Source of the DNA: DASTPP01 sp035762175
GTDB lineage: Bacteria; Myxococcota_A; Polyangia; Polyangiales; Polyangiaceae
Assembly: GCA_035762175.1 (NCBI GenBank)
Contig: DASTPP010000080.1
Location: 1-53,166, forward strand
Length of the DNA: 53,166 nucleotides
Direction of reading: 5' to 3'
This document shows positions 32,502 to 41,595 of the stretch, in pieces. Position numbers and translations under genes: made by a program. How positions within the stretch are numbered: position 1 is the first letter of the stretch; every line of letters starts with the position of its first letter. The notes under the pieces were generated by a model. The model worked only from the letters and a program-made list of their open reading frames with translations. It ran no database searches and was not told the origin of the DNA.

Positions 32502-33203
32502 ATGGACGAACTCGGCCCCCTCGAGCGCGAGCGGCTGATGGCCCGCTACGGGCGCATGTTCTCCGCGGGCGACGCGCTCTTCCGGGAGGGCGACTTGGGC
32601 ACCGAGGCCTTCCTCCTGCAGGAGGGCCGCGTCCGGCTCATCAAGCGCATCCGGGCCGTCGAGCGCAGCCTCATGGTGCTGCGCCCCGGCGATCTCTTCG
32701 GCGAGTCGGCGCTGATTCCCGGCGCGGCCCGCTCGTCGACCGCCATCGCCCTGAGCGACGGCGCCGCGCTCGCCCTCGACCAGGGCACCTTCCAGCACCT
32801 GCTCGAGATGTACCCCGCCGTCGCCGGGCGCCTCGTGCAGCAGCTCGTGCGCCGGCTGCGCGACGCCGAAGACCAGATCGAGCTGATGATGCTGCGCGAC
32901 GCGCAGTCGAAGATCGTCGCCGCCCTCATCAAGGCCGCCCAGCAGGCGCCCCCGGGCCAGGTGACGGGCAACGGCCCGCTCCTCGTGGCCGTCTCCCCGA
33001 TGGAACTTTCAACCCGCGTCGGACTCGACGTCGACGCCGTCAAGCGCGGCGTGCAGCGGCTGCGCGAGGGGCATTACGTGCGCGTGGTCGACGAGCAGCT
33101 CGAGATTCTCGATCTCGACGCACTGCGTCGACTCTACGGGCTATTGGGTATGAAAGATCAGATCCGCGGCGGCGGCGCCGAAGAAGACGCGCCGGCACCC
33201 TAA
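32502..33203 (+). CDS. Crp/Fnr-family transcriptional regulator
   Basis: The 233-residue protein has an N-terminal cyclic-nucleotide-binding fold (FSAGDALFREGDLGTEAFLL, VLRPGDLFGESALIPGAARS) and a C-terminal helix-turn-helix (SPMELSTRVGLDVDAVKRGV followed by RVVDEQLEILD). In CRP the cAMP phosphate is held by an RTA motif; here the position reads ARSSTA, so a different ligand is possible. No Cys cluster for an Fnr-type iron-sulfur centre is present. The ATG at 32502 is preferred to a GTG three codons upstream. The target genes are not evident. Confidence 0.9.
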   Translation: MDELGPLERERLMARYGRMFSAGDALFREGDLGTEAFLLQEGRVRLIKRIRAVERSLMVLRPGDLFGESALIPGAARSSTAIALSDGAALALDQGTFQHLLEMYPAVAGRLVQQLVRRLRDAEDQIELMMLRDAQSKIVAALIKAAQQAPPGQVTGNGPLLVAVSPMELSTRVGLDVDAVKRGVQRLREGHYVRVVDEQLEILDLDALRRLYGLLGMKDQIRGGGAEEDAPAP

Positions 33204-33575
33204 ATTAAGCCTGCGGCTTGGTCGCCCGACCTGCCCCGGGGCGAGGGGCCTGCCCGGCATGACGCGGCAGAGCTCGGCTCGCTGGCGACCCGCCATGACG
33301 CGAGCTGAGCCAGTTACGGCGCCCGGCGCGGCTGGGCCTACATGTACGGGCCCTTGTAGGCTTTCGACGACTGGTCAATCGCTCGCCCTGGGCGTAAAAG
33401 TGTTGCAAAATGTCGGTTGAAGTGCCGAGGCACAGGCATTTATAAGCCCAACAACCTCTAGGTACGTCAGTTCGAAAGGTGCGACGCTGTGAGGTCCGGG
33501 CCCGTGCTGGGGCGCTACGAGGGCGGCGGGGCCCCGGGCGCCGGCCGGGGCCCCTTTGAGGCGGCAGAGGGCGCT
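33204..33575. other. Gap with promoter and small hairpins
   Basis: This 372-base stretch is less GC-rich than its neighbours. It contains CCTACA...TGTAGG and GGGCC...GGGCCC inverted repeats around 33340-33362 and a good promoter near 33417. No gene is visible other than the uncertain 5' extension of the following lipoprotein gene from GTG 33489. Confidence 0.55.
33417..33446 (+). promoter_or_regulatory. Promoter for the lipoprotein-kinase operon
   Basis: TTGAAG (33417-33422) and TATAAG (33441-33446) are 18 bases apart, matching four and five of the six consensus bases. It is the best housekeeping-type promoter I can see in the window. Transcription should start near 33453 and read the lipoprotein, kinase and TPR genes. 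Confidence 0.6.
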
Positions 33576-34475
33576 GTGAGGTCATCGGCCACGAGAAAAC
33601 CAGCAGCTTCGACGGTGGCGGCCCGGGTTTCGGGCCTGGCCGCGGCGTGCCTGCTGGCCGGCGGGTGCCAGTGGCTGCTCGACCTCGACGAGGCGCAGTG
33701 TCGGACGGACGGCGAGTGCGTCGAGCGCGGCCTCGAGGCAGGGGTGCGCTGCATCGACGAGCGCTGCCGCCCGGTCGAGGCGGTGCCGACGGGGCCCTGG
33801 GCGTGCCTCGGGCGGGTCGAGATCCCGAGGCCGACGGGGGCGATGGTGCCCTTCGAGCTGCAGGTGCGCGACATCGCGTCGAACCTGGGCCTTGCGGGGG
33901 CGACCGCCCGGCTCTGCGGTCGGAACGACAGCACCTGCAGCGCGCCCTTCTCGACGCCGCAGACCGCCGACGGCGAGGGGTACCTCTCGTGGACGGTGCC
34001 CGACAGCTTCGACGGCTACGCCGAGGTCTCGCTCGCGGGCTACGCGAACTCGCTCTATTACCCGCAGGTCTCGTACATCCGGCGGGGCGCGGGCGGCCGG
34101 GGCCCCTACGTGAGCCTGGGCACGCCCGCGACGCTCGAAGGGTTGGCCGTGGCCAACGGCGCCTCGCGCGATCCGGCGGCCGGCGACGTGCTGCTCTACG
34201 TCGTCGACTGCGACGGGCGGCCGGCGGCGGGGGTGCGCTTCGAGACCGAGTCGGTCCTGCCGAACACGCTGCCCTTCTACCTGGTCAACCGCGTGCCCCT
34301 CGGCACCGCGACCTCGACCGACGCGGTGGTGGGCGGGGGGGGGTACGTCAACCTGCCGGCCCGCTTCGTCTCGTTCCGGGCCTACGTCGTCGAGACGGGG
34401 CAGACCATCACCAACGTGAGCGTGCTGGTGCGCCCGGGCCACGTCTCCTTCGCCGTGGCGGAGCCGAGCCCGTGA
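33576..34475 (+). CDS. Lipoprotein upstream of Ser/Thr kinase
   Basis: From GTG 33576 the 299-residue product has a typical lipoprotein signal (AARVSGLAAACLLAGGC, Cys30). A GTG at 33489 would add 29 residues before it, which fits the signal less well. After a Cys-rich segment (CRTDGECVERG, CIDERCRP) the protein has a beta-sandwich-like domain with repeated structure, for example ARLCGRNDSTCSAPF, SLAGYANSLYYPQVSYI and VRFETESVLPN, reminiscent of carboxypeptidase-regulatory-like folds. It is joined to the kinase by a GTGA overlap, so it may act as the outer part of a kinase-linked surface system. Confidence 0.78.
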   Translation: MRSSATRKPAASTVAARVSGLAAACLLAGGCQWLLDLDEAQCRTDGECVERGLEAGVRCIDERCRPVEAVPTGPWACLGRVEIPRPTGAMVPFELQVRDIASNLGLAGATARLCGRNDSTCSAPFSTPQTADGEGYLSWTVPDSFDGYAEVSLAGYANSLYYPQVSYIRRGAGGRGPYVSLGTPATLEGLAVANGASRDPAAGDVLLYVVDCDGRPAAGVRFETESVLPNTLPFYLVNRVPLGTATSTDAVVGGGGYVNLPARFVSFRAYVVETGQTITNVSVLVRPGHVSFAVAEPSP

Positions 34476-36217
34476 GCGAGCCGCAGCCCGAAGGCCCCCT
34501 GCCGCAGCTCGGCCGCTACCGGCTCATCGCGCGCCTGGGCGAAGGCGGCATGGCGCAGGTGTACCTGGCGCTGGTGCGGGGCCCGGCCGCCGTCGCCAAG
34601 CTCTTCGTCATCAAGCAGCTGCGGCCCGAGCTGGCGTGCGACGAAGAGTTCCGGGCGATGTTCCTCGACGAGGTGCGGCTGGCGGCGCGGCTCAGCCACC
34701 CGAACATCGTGCAGACGTACGAGTTCGCCGAGCACGAGGGCCGGCCGATCATCGCGATGGAGTACCTCGACGGCCAGCCGCTGCACCAGCTGCTGTCGCG
34801 GGTCGGGCGGGCGACCTTCCCGCTGAACGCGCACCTGCAGGCGCTGGTCGAGACGCTCGCGGGGCTGCACTACGCGCACGAGCTGCGCGACTACGACGGC
34901 CAGCCCCTCGGCATCGTGCACCGCGACGTCAGCCCGCAGAACGTGTTCGTCACCTACGACGGGCAGGTCAAGCTGATGGACTTCGGCATCGCCAAGGCCT
35001 CGGGCTCGGTCGCCGTCACGCGCGCCGGCGTGGTCAAGGGCAAGGCCGGCTACATCGCGCCCGAGCAGATCACGCTCACCGAGACCGACCGGCGCGCCGA
35101 CCTCTTCTCGGTCGGCGTCATGCTCTGGGAGGCGCTGGCGGGCCGGCGGCTGACGCTCGGCATGGCCGACTCGGTCGTGCTCTACAAGCGGGCGGCGGGC
35201 GGCTGGCCGAGCGTCGACGAGCTCGGGGCCGAGGTGCCGGCGGCGCTCGCCGACATCTGCAGCCGCGCGGTCGCCTTCGACCCGGCCGACCGCTACCCGA
35301 CGGCCAAGGCGTTCCGCGACGACCTGCTCGCGTACCTCGCCTCGGTCGGCGCGCCCGCGGGCGCCGAGGCCCTCGGCGCGCTCGCCGGCGAGCACTTCGC
35401 CGAAGAGCGGGCGAAGATCCGGGCGCTGGTCGACCAGGAGCTCCGGTCGGCGCGCGACACGGGCGAGCTGCGCTCGCCCTCGATGCTGCCCTCGTTCATG
35501 ACGGCCTCGACGGTCGACGCGTCGGTGCCGGTGCACATCGTGCCGCTCGGGGCCGCGCAGGCGGCCGCCTCGGGCGGCGAGTGGCCGGCGCCGCCCTCGC
35601 GCCCCTACGGCGCGGGCGGCCCCCCCTCGGGCGCGCCCGCCTCGCAGGCGCCCGCCGGCCCGCCCCCCTCGCGCGCGGGCCGCGCCGCGGCGCTCGCCGC
35701 GGGGCTCGGCGTCTTCGCGCTCGGCGCCGTCGCCCTCGCCCGGGCCCTCGCGCCGCAGGGCGGCGGCCACGGGGCCGGCGCCGGCGAGGCGCCCGGCGCG
35801 CCCGCGAGCGCCGCCGCGCCGCTCGCCACGGCCTCGGCCGCGGCGACGGCGCTCGCCGCGGCCGCCGTGCAGCTCTCGATCACGACCAAGCCCGGCGACG
35901 CGAAGGTCTACCTCGACGGGCAGCTGCTCGGGCAGAACCCCTTCCGGGGCATCGTGCCGCACGATCCCACGCTGCACCGAGTGAGCGTGTCGGCGCCGGG
36001 CTGCGACAAGCAAGAGCGGCTCGTCAGCTTCGCCGAGGACGTGGCGCTCACATTCGCGCTGCGCTGCCGCGGCGGCGGCGCCGTCGCCCGGCCCGCCCCC
36101 GCGCCGGGGCCCGCGCCGCCGGCGCGGCCCGAGCCCGGCGCGCACCTGCCCGAGCGCGAGGGCACGAGGACGCGGCCGCACCTGCAGGTCGACGAGGGCG
36201 ACCCCTACGCGAAATGA
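34472..36217 (+). CDS. Membrane Ser/Thr protein kinase with PEGA domain
   Basis: The 581-residue protein has a eukaryotic-type kinase domain (about residues 14-290): GEGGMAQVYLA, the Lys in FVIKQLRPE, HRDVSPQNVFV, LMDFGIAK and GYIAPEQ. A Pro/Ala-rich linker, one transmembrane segment (AALAAGLGVFALGAVALARALA, given here as about residues 408-429) and an extracytoplasmic PEGA domain (TTKPGDAKVYLDGQLLG) follow. Catalytic Lys, Asp and DFG are all present, so it should be active. The HRDVSPQN form is typical of myxobacterial kinases. It starts at GTG 34472 with a GTGA overlap to the lipoprotein gene. Confidence 0.93.
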   Translation: MSEPQPEGPLPQLGRYRLIARLGEGGMAQVYLALVRGPAAVAKLFVIKQLRPELACDEEFRAMFLDEVRLAARLSHPNIVQTYEFAEHEGRPIIAMEYLDGQPLHQLLSRVGRATFPLNAHLQALVETLAGLHYAHELRDYDGQPLGIVHRDVSPQNVFVTYDGQVKLMDFGIAKASGSVAVTRAGVVKGKAGYIAPEQITLTETDRRADLFSVGVMLWEALAGRRLTLGMADSVVLYKRAAGGWPSVDELGAEVPAALADICSRAVAFDPADRYPTAKAFRDDLLAYLASVGAPAGAEALGALAGEHFAEERAKIRALVDQELRSARDTGELRSPSMLPSFMTASTVDASVPVHIVPLGAAQAAASGGEWPAPPSRPYGAGGPPSGAPASQAPAGPPPSRAGRAAALAAGLGVFALGAVALARALAPQGGGHGAGAGEAPGAPASAAAPLATASAAATALAAAAVQLSITTKPGDAKVYLDGQLLGQNPFRGIVPHDPTLHRVSVSAPGCDKQERLVSFAEDVALTFALRCRGGGAVARPAPAPGPAPPARPEPGAHLPEREGTRTRPHLQVDEGDPYAK

Positions 36218-36269
36218 GCGGGCCCCGGCAAATGGTGGCGTCATGAGCGGGCTCCGGCGAATGGTGGCG
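36214..36269 (+). repeat. 27-bp direct repeat that duplicates a start region
   Basis: ATGAGCGGGCCCCGGCAAAT (first 20 bases) at 36214-36240 and its near copy at 36243-36269 differ at two of 27 positions. The first copy starts with an ATG that overlaps the kinase stop and encodes a 10-codon frame (MSGPRQMVAS) ending exactly at the ATG of the TPR/PEGA gene. Confidence 0.85.
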
Positions 36270-37214
36270 GCGCTGCTCGCCGCCGGGCTCGCGGGGGCGG
36301 GCCCGGCGCGGGCGCAAGAACCGAAGCCCGCGCCCTCGGCCCAAGAGGAGGGGCGCGGGCACTTTCAGCGCGGCGTCGAGTTCTTCAAGGAGGGCGACTA
36401 CCGGGCGGCCCTCGCCGAGTTCAAGCGCTCGTACGAGACCGCGCCGAGCTACCGCATTCTTTACAACATCGGGCAGGCGAACAACGGCCTGCAAGACTAC
36501 GCCGGGGCCCTGCGCGCCTTCGAGCGCTACCTCGCCGAGGGGGGCGCCGAGATCGACGCCGAGCGGCGCGCGCAGGTGCAGGCCGAGATCCGGCGGTTGC
36601 GGGCGCGCGTCGCGTTCGTCGAGATCGAGGTCAACGTGCCCGGCGCCGAGATCTTCGTCGACGACGTGTCGGTCGGCCTCTCGCCGCTCGAGTCGCCCGT
36701 CCTGGTGAGCGCGGGGGTGCGCAAGATCGGCGCGGTCAAGCCGCCCTCGCCGCCCGCCTCGCGCGTCGTCGAGCTGGTCGGCGGCGACAAGAAGCGCGTC
36801 GCGCTCGCGCTCGCCTCGCCCGAGCCCGGGCCTCGGCCCGCGCCCGGGCCGCGCGCCGACCAGGCTGACGCGTCGGGCGGGCCCTCGCGCGTGCCCTTCT
36901 GGGTCGCCCTCGCGGCCACCGGCGCGCTCGGCGTCGGCACCGCCGTCACCGGCGTGCTCGCGCTGCAAGAGCGCCGCTCGCTCGACGACGCGTTCGAGGG
37001 CACTGACGACGAGGCGATCGACGACGCGCGCGCGCGCGCGCGCGCCTTCGCCGTCACCGCCGACGTGCTCGGCGCCGCCACGCTGCTCGCCGGCGGCGTG
37101 ACGCTCTACTTCGCCCTGCGCCCCTCGCCGAAGTCGCCGGCGCCGTCGGCGAGCGCGCGCTCGCTCGAGCTCGGGCTCAAGCCCGGCGGCGCCTCGCTGC
37201 GCCTCTCGTTCTGA
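36243..37214 (+). CDS. TPR and PEGA-domain exported protein
   Basis: The 323-residue product has a signal peptide (MVAALLAAGLAGAGPARAQE), a TPR region (GHFQRGVEFFKEGDYRAALA, SYRILYNIGQANNGLQDY), a PEGA domain (VEIEVNVPGAEIFVDDVSVG), and two C-terminal transmembrane segments (FWVALAATGALGVGTAVTGV and AFAVTADVLGAATLLAGGVT). This layout is common beside myxobacterial kinases and suggests a periplasmic scaffold that senses or binds protein partners. It is separated from the kinase by the 10-codon mini-frame at 36214-36246. Confidence 0.85.
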   Translation: MSGLRRMVAALLAAGLAGAGPARAQEPKPAPSAQEEGRGHFQRGVEFFKEGDYRAALAEFKRSYETAPSYRILYNIGQANNGLQDYAGALRAFERYLAEGGAEIDAERRAQVQAEIRRLRARVAFVEIEVNVPGAEIFVDDVSVGLSPLESPVLVSAGVRKIGAVKPPSPPASRVVELVGGDKKRVALALASPEPGPRPAPGPRADQADASGGPSRVPFWVALAATGALGVGTAVTGVLALQERRSLDDAFEGTDDEAIDDARARARAFAVTADVLGAATLLAGGVTLYFALRPSPKSPAPSASARSLELGLKPGGASLRLSF

Positions 37215-37863
37215 GCGCCGGCGGGCCGGTCCGCGCGGGTGACCCGATCGGTATCGCGAAGGGCCTCGGGCCACGATGTAGGGGCTTCTCGCCGGGGCCT
37301 TTGTCGTTGCCCGACGCCCCCCCGCGTGTCAAAGCAAGGCTCGAAGCGCGTTGTAGATTCGAGCCAAAAAGTGCGGTCGACCTGTGGCTGTGAGCGGGCG
37401 CCCAGGTCGTATGCCCCTCGCCGGTGTAGCAGATGCTTCGCCGCAGCGGCAAATTACGCGTTGACGTGACGTGACACGTGAAGTACTCGGGGCGGGCCGT
37501 CTTGTCGTTTTTGGCTGTGCCCCTATGCGAGGTCGCGACGCGTTCCGCTGCGCAGTAACGAACCCCGGGCCAGGGGTCGGCGGCGCCATTTCGCCTCGCG
37601 CCGGGGGCAGAATGGTTCACGAACTCGCTCGAGCGCGGGCCGCGGGGCGGCCCGGCGCGGGGCGTCCGGCGAGCTCGCACGGGGGCGCGGCGGCGCGCCC
37701 GAGAGGCGGGCGAAATTTTGTTGGCGACGCGACGTGTCCGCGGCGGCCCTCGGGCCCCGCGGCCGTTCGTGCCTCGTCGCTCGGCCGGGCGCCTTGCGCC
37801 GGCCGCCTTCGCGGGCCTTCGCATCGCCCCCGGTGATGCGCGGCGCGACCTGGAGAGTCACGA
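37215..37863. other. 649-base gene-free gap
   Basis: I see no gene here. The stretch is less GC-rich than usual and holds a perfect 8-bp inverted repeat GGCTCGAA/TTCGAGCC (37338-37345 and 37358-37365), a near-consensus -35 TTGACG at 37461 followed by an overlapping TGACG-TGACG-TGACACGTG series, and AT-rich islands near 37711. It is long enough to hold a small RNA or a leader, but nothing proves one. Confidence 0.5.
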
Positions 37864-38292
37864 ATGGAGTCAATCGGCAAGTACCTGAGAAAGCGTCGCG
37901 AGGCGCGGGCCATGAGCGTCGAAGAGGTCTCGCGGGCCACGCGCATCCCCATCGCTTCCCTCGAACGCCTCGAGAACGACCATTTCGACGACCTGCCCGG
38001 CGAAGTCTTCGTGCGCGGGTTCTTGCGGGCCTACGCCCGCGCGGTCGCGCTGCCCGTCGACGACGTGCTCGCGCGCTACACCGCGTGCCGGCGCTCGGTC
38101 TACGTGACGCCGCTGCCGGTCATGTCGCCCATCCAGAAGGCGTCGAAGAAGCGCTTCGGCGTCGCCATCGCCTTCGTCGTGCTGCTCGTGCTCTTCACGG
38201 TCGCCCTCAGCATCGTGCTCAAGCCCCGCGGCAACGATCTGCCCCAAGAGATCTCCGAGCGCGCCCCCGCCGCGCTCACCCCTTGGGCCTAG
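37864..38292 (+). CDS. RodZ-like membrane protein with N-terminal HTH
   Basis: The 142-residue product begins with a HTH_25/XRE-type domain (SIGKYLRKRREARAMSVEEV, IPIASLERLENDHFDDLPGE, FVRGFLRAYARAVALPVDDV), which in RodZ binds MreB instead of DNA. A basic stretch and one transmembrane segment (FGVAIAFVVLLVLFTVALSI) follow. RodZ normally continues with a periplasmic domain; here only about 25 residues follow the membrane segment, so it is a short form. It precedes recO and may be co-transcribed. It could affect cell shape or be a membrane-bound regulator. Confidence 0.85.
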   Translation: MESIGKYLRKRREARAMSVEEVSRATRIPIASLERLENDHFDDLPGEVFVRGFLRAYARAVALPVDDVLARYTACRRSVYVTPLPVMSPIQKASKKRFGVAIAFVVLLVLFTVALSIVLKPRGNDLPQEISERAPAALTPWA

Positions 38293-38332
38293 CCGCGCCG
38301 CCCGCGGCGGCCCGGGCCAGCGACCACGCCGC

Positions 38333-39127
38333 GTGAGCACCTTCCGGCGGCCGACGCGCTCGGTCCAGACCCGCCACCGCGGCCCCGCCCTGCTCTTGCG
38401 GGCGGTGCCCTACGGCGAGGCCGACGCCGTCTACACGTTCTTCTTCCGCGACCTCGGGCGCGCCTCGGGCCTCGCGCGCAACGCCCGCCGCGGCGGCCGC
38501 CGGCGCGCGATGCAGGTCGACGCGATGCACACGCTCGACGTCACCGTCGACGAGGCGAGCGGGGGCGGCGGCGGCGAGCTCTTGCACGTGCGCGAGGCGC
38601 GCATCGACCGGGCCCGGCTGCGCCTCGTCGCCGATCTCGAGCGGCTCGAGGCCGCCGGGCGCGCCCTGCGCTGGGCCCGGCAGGCGACGCCCGTGCGCGC
38701 GCCCGAGCCCGAGCTCTGGGCCCTGCTCGTCGCCCTGCTCGACCGGCTCGACGATCCGTCCGACCCCGTGAGCCCCGAGGCGCGCCTCGCGGGCGCGGGC
38801 CTGCGCCTCTTGCGCGCGCTCGGCTACGGCCTCTCGTTCGGCGCCTGCGTCCGCTGCGGCAAGGCCTGCGAGCCCGACCGCGCCGCCATGCTCGACCCGG
38901 CCCTCGGCGGGCTCGTGTGCCGGGCCTGCGGGGGCGGGCCCTTCCGGCTGGGCGCCGACGCGCGGGCGCGCGTCGAGCGCTGCCTCGCCGGCGACGACGG
39001 CGCCCTCGGCCCGGGCGAGGCGGCCGACGCGCTCGGCTGGGTCGAAGAGGCCCTGCGCGCGCACGCGGCCCCGCCGCCCCGCCGCGCCGACGATCGGGGC
39101 GGGGCCGAGGGCGAGCGCGGCCGCTGA
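38333..39127 (+). CDS. recO: DNA repair protein RecO
   Basis: The 264-residue protein works with RecF and RecR to load RecA at single-stranded gaps. It shows the N-terminal OB-fold (ALLLRAVPYGEADAVYTFFF, GRASGLARNARRG) and a C-terminal zinc module (CVRCGKAC and CRACGGGPF). The core length matches the family, with a charged tail of about 25 residues added. The GTG at 38333 follows the RodZ-like gene by 40 bases. The assignment rests on these patterns and is fairly secure. Confidence 0.88.
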   Translation: MSTFRRPTRSVQTRHRGPALLLRAVPYGEADAVYTFFFRDLGRASGLARNARRGGRRRAMQVDAMHTLDVTVDEASGGGGGELLHVREARIDRARLRLVADLERLEAAGRALRWARQATPVRAPEPELWALLVALLDRLDDPSDPVSPEARLAGAGLRLLRALGYGLSFGACVRCGKACEPDRAAMLDPALGGLVCRACGGGPFRLGADARARVERCLAGDDGALGPGEAADALGWVEEALRAHAAPPPRRADDRGGAEGERGR

Positions 39128-39189
39128 GCGCGAGCCCCGCCGGGGGGCGCGCTATACTGAGCCGACGCCCCAGGGGCCCGACGAGATCC

Positions 39190-39546
39190 ATGCCCGACCA
39201 CGTCTTGTCCGTAAAGCCGGTGCGCGTGCGCGCCCCGCGCGGCGCGCGCACCTTCGAAATCCACTGGGCCGACGGCTACGTCGGCAAGATCCCGCACGAG
39301 CTCTTGCGCGGCTATTGCCCCTGCGCCGGCTGCCAAGGTCATAGCGGCACCATCGCGTTCGTCGAGGGCGGCAACCTCGAGGTGCGCGACATCAAGACCG
39401 TGGGCAACTACGCGCTGCAGATCACCTGGGGCGATCTGCACGACGGCGGCCTCTACTCCTTCCGCTACCTGCGCTCGCTCTGCGAGCTCGCCGAGGGGCT
39501 CGCCGGCGGCGACCCCGCCGAGCGGCCCACGCTGCCCAGGCAATGA
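39190..39546 (+). CDS. DUF971 (GBBH-like N-terminal domain) protein
   Basis: The 118-residue protein matches the DUF971 family: FEIHWADGYVGKIPHELLRG, YCPCAGCQGHSG, DIKTVGNYALQITWGDLHDG and LYSFRYLRSLCE. The family shares a fold with the N-terminal domain of gamma-butyrobetaine hydroxylase. The CPCAGCQG Cys set is typical and may bind a metal. Some members occur beside iron-sulfur cluster genes, but here the neighbours are recO and murJ, which gives no clear hint. Confidence 0.88.
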   Translation: MPDHVLSVKPVRVRAPRGARTFEIHWADGYVGKIPHELLRGYCPCAGCQGHSGTIAFVEGGNLEVRDIKTVGNYALQITWGDLHDGGLYSFRYLRSLCELAEGLAGGDPAERPTLPRQ

Positions 39547-39644
39547 GGCCCCCGGGCGGCCGCGCGCCGGGGCGCGCGGGGGCGCCGCCGCCGGGCCCCC
39601 AAAGCTCCACGCCGCCGCCGCCCCAGCCGTGCTAGCGCCGCCCT

Positions 39645-41543
39645 GTGAGCGGAACGAGCGGCCGAGGCGAAGGGGCCGAGGGCGGCGGGACGAAGGGCGC
39701 CGGCGGCGAGGGTGATCGGGCCGAAGGGCGCGAGGCGCCGGGCGCGCAGGGCGACGCCGAGAGCGGCGCGGGCGGGGCGGTGAGCGCGGGCGCGGGGGCG
39801 GAGGCGAGCGCGACGGCGCCGGCGGCGGGGCCGGAGGGGGCGGCGGACGCGGCAGCGACGGCGGGGGTGGCAGCGAGCGTTGCAGCGACCGCGGGGGCGT
39901 CGGCGAGCGCGGTGGCGGCCGGGGCGGGGGAGGGGGCGGCGAGGGCGGCGGGCGCCGAGGGCGAGCGGCGCGCGATCGCGCGGCGGGCGGGCGTCGTCGG
40001 CGCGGGCACGCTCGCCTCGCGCGTGCTCGGCCTCGGGCGCGACATGGCGATGACGGCGGTCTACCCCGTGGCGGCCACCGACGCGTTCTGGGTGGCGTTC
40101 CTGCTGCCGAACATGCTGCGGCAGCTGCTCGCCGAGGGGGCCGTCTCGAGCTCGGTCGTGCCCGTGCTCGCCGAGGCGCGCGAGCGCGGGGGCGAGGCGC
40201 AGGCGAAGGCGTTCTTCGCCAACATCCGCGGGCTATCGCTCGTGCTGACGGCGCTCGTCACCGCGGCCGGGGTCGCCGCGGCGCCCCTCTTGGTCGACCT
40301 CTTCGCGCACGGCCTGCGCGCGCGGCCGGGGCAGTTCGAGCGCGCGGTCGCGCTGACGCGCTGGGTCTTCCCCTACGTGCTCTTCATGAACGCGGCCGCC
40401 CTCGGCATGGCGGCCCTGCACACGCACCGGCGCTTCGCGGTCGCCGCGGTCGCCCCGGCGCTGCTCAACGTCGCCTTTCTCGTCACGACCTTCGCGCTCG
40501 CCGGCCCCCTCGAGCGCGCGGGCCTCGACCCGGCCCTCGCGCTCGTCTGGGGCGCGCTGCTCGGGGGGGCGCTGCAGGCGGCCGCGCAGCTGCCCTCGCT
40601 GCGCGCCATCGGCTACCTCGGCCGCCCGGGCTTCGACGCGCGCGACCCCCGGGTCCGGCTCGTGCTCGCGCGCCTCGCCCCCATGACGCTCGGCCTCGGC
40701 GTCTACTACGTCGACCTCGTCGTCTGCCGCCGCCTGCTCTCCGAGCTCGGCGAGGGCGCGCAGAGCTACTTCTCGTGGGCGCAGCGGCTCTGCGACTTCC
40801 CGCAGGGCATCTTCACGATGGCGCTGCAGGCGGCGACGTTGCCCTCGCTCGCCTCGCTCGCCGCGCAGGGCGACCGGCGCGAGCTCGCCAAGACCTCCGC
40901 CTACGCGCTGCGCCTCTCGCTCTTCGTCGCGCTGCCCGTCAGCGCGCTGCTCGTCGCGCTCTCGGGCCCCGTCGTCGTCGCGCTCTTTCAGCGCGGCGCG
41001 TTCCGCGCGGGCGACGCCGCCGAGACCGCGCGCGCCCTCGCCGCGCAGGGCACCGCCGTCTGGGCCGTCGCCGCCGTGCGCCAGCTCGTCGCCGTCTACT
41101 TCGCCCTCGGCGACACGCGCACGCCCGTCGTCGTCTCGATCGTCGACCTCGGCGCCCTCGTCGCCATCGCCTGGGCGCTCGTGCCCGCCTACGGCCACGT
41201 CGGCGTCAGCCTCGCCGTCGCCGGCTCGAGCCTCGTGCAACTGCTCGGGCTCGCCCTCTGGCTCGCGCGCAAGCTGCCCCCGGGCTCCTGGTCCGAGGTC
41301 GCCCGCTCGGCGGGCCGCACCGCGCTCGCCTCGGCCTTCGCCGCCCTCGGCGGCTGGGGCGCGGCGACCTGGGCCCAGGCCGTCTCGCCCCCCACCGCGC
41401 TCGGCCGCCTCGTGCCCGCCGCGCTCGGCGGCTCGGCCTTCGGCGCCCTCTTCCTCCTCGCCGCCTGGGGCCTCAAGAGCCCCGAGCTCGAGCCCCTCGC
41501 CGCCGGCCTCCGCCGCCGCCTCGGCCGCCGGGCGGGGCGCTAA
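39645..41543 (+). CDS. murJ: Lipid II flippase MurJ with Gly/Ala-rich N-terminal extension
   Basis: The 632-residue protein is a MATE-like flippase (MVF family) that moves lipid II across the inner membrane for peptidoglycan synthesis. The core starts near residue 108 with ARRAGVVGAGTLASRVLGLG, followed by AFWVAFLLPNMLRQLLAEGA and about 14 hydrophobic segments. The core ends YFSWAQRLCDFPQGIFTMAL and later. The first 105 residues are low-complexity Gly, Ala and Glu, probably disordered and cytosolic; it is uncertain whether translation really starts at GTG 39645 or closer to the core. Confidence 0.93.
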   Translation: MSGTSGRGEGAEGGGTKGAGGEGDRAEGREAPGAQGDAESGAGGAVSAGAGAEASATAPAAGPEGAADAAATAGVAASVAATAGASASAVAAGAGEGAARAAGAEGERRAIARRAGVVGAGTLASRVLGLGRDMAMTAVYPVAATDAFWVAFLLPNMLRQLLAEGAVSSSVVPVLAEARERGGEAQAKAFFANIRGLSLVLTALVTAAGVAAAPLLVDLFAHGLRARPGQFERAVALTRWVFPYVLFMNAAALGMAALHTHRRFAVAAVAPALLNVAFLVTTFALAGPLERAGLDPALALVWGALLGGALQAAAQLPSLRAIGYLGRPGFDARDPRVRLVLARLAPMTLGLGVYYVDLVVCRRLLSELGEGAQSYFSWAQRLCDFPQGIFTMALQAATLPSLASLAAQGDRRELAKTSAYALRLSLFVALPVSALLVALSGPVVVALFQRGAFRAGDAAETARALAAQGTAVWAVAAVRQLVAVYFALGDTRTPVVVSIVDLGALVAIAWALVPAYGHVGVSLAVAGSSLVQLLGLALWLARKLPPGSWSEVARSAGRTALASAFAALGGWGAATWAQAVSPPTALGRLVPAALGGSAFGALFLLAAWGLKSPELEPLAAGLRRRLGRRAGR

Positions 41544-41595
41544 AGACGCCGGCCCCGCCGCCCGCGACCCCCCCCCGCGGGGAACGCACCCCAGA

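Noticed and set aside
33421..33440. Sigma-54 promoter around GTGCCGAGGCACAGGCATTT
   Set aside because: The GG and GC elements are not at the required spacing; the sigma-70-like pair at 33417-33446 is a better explanation.
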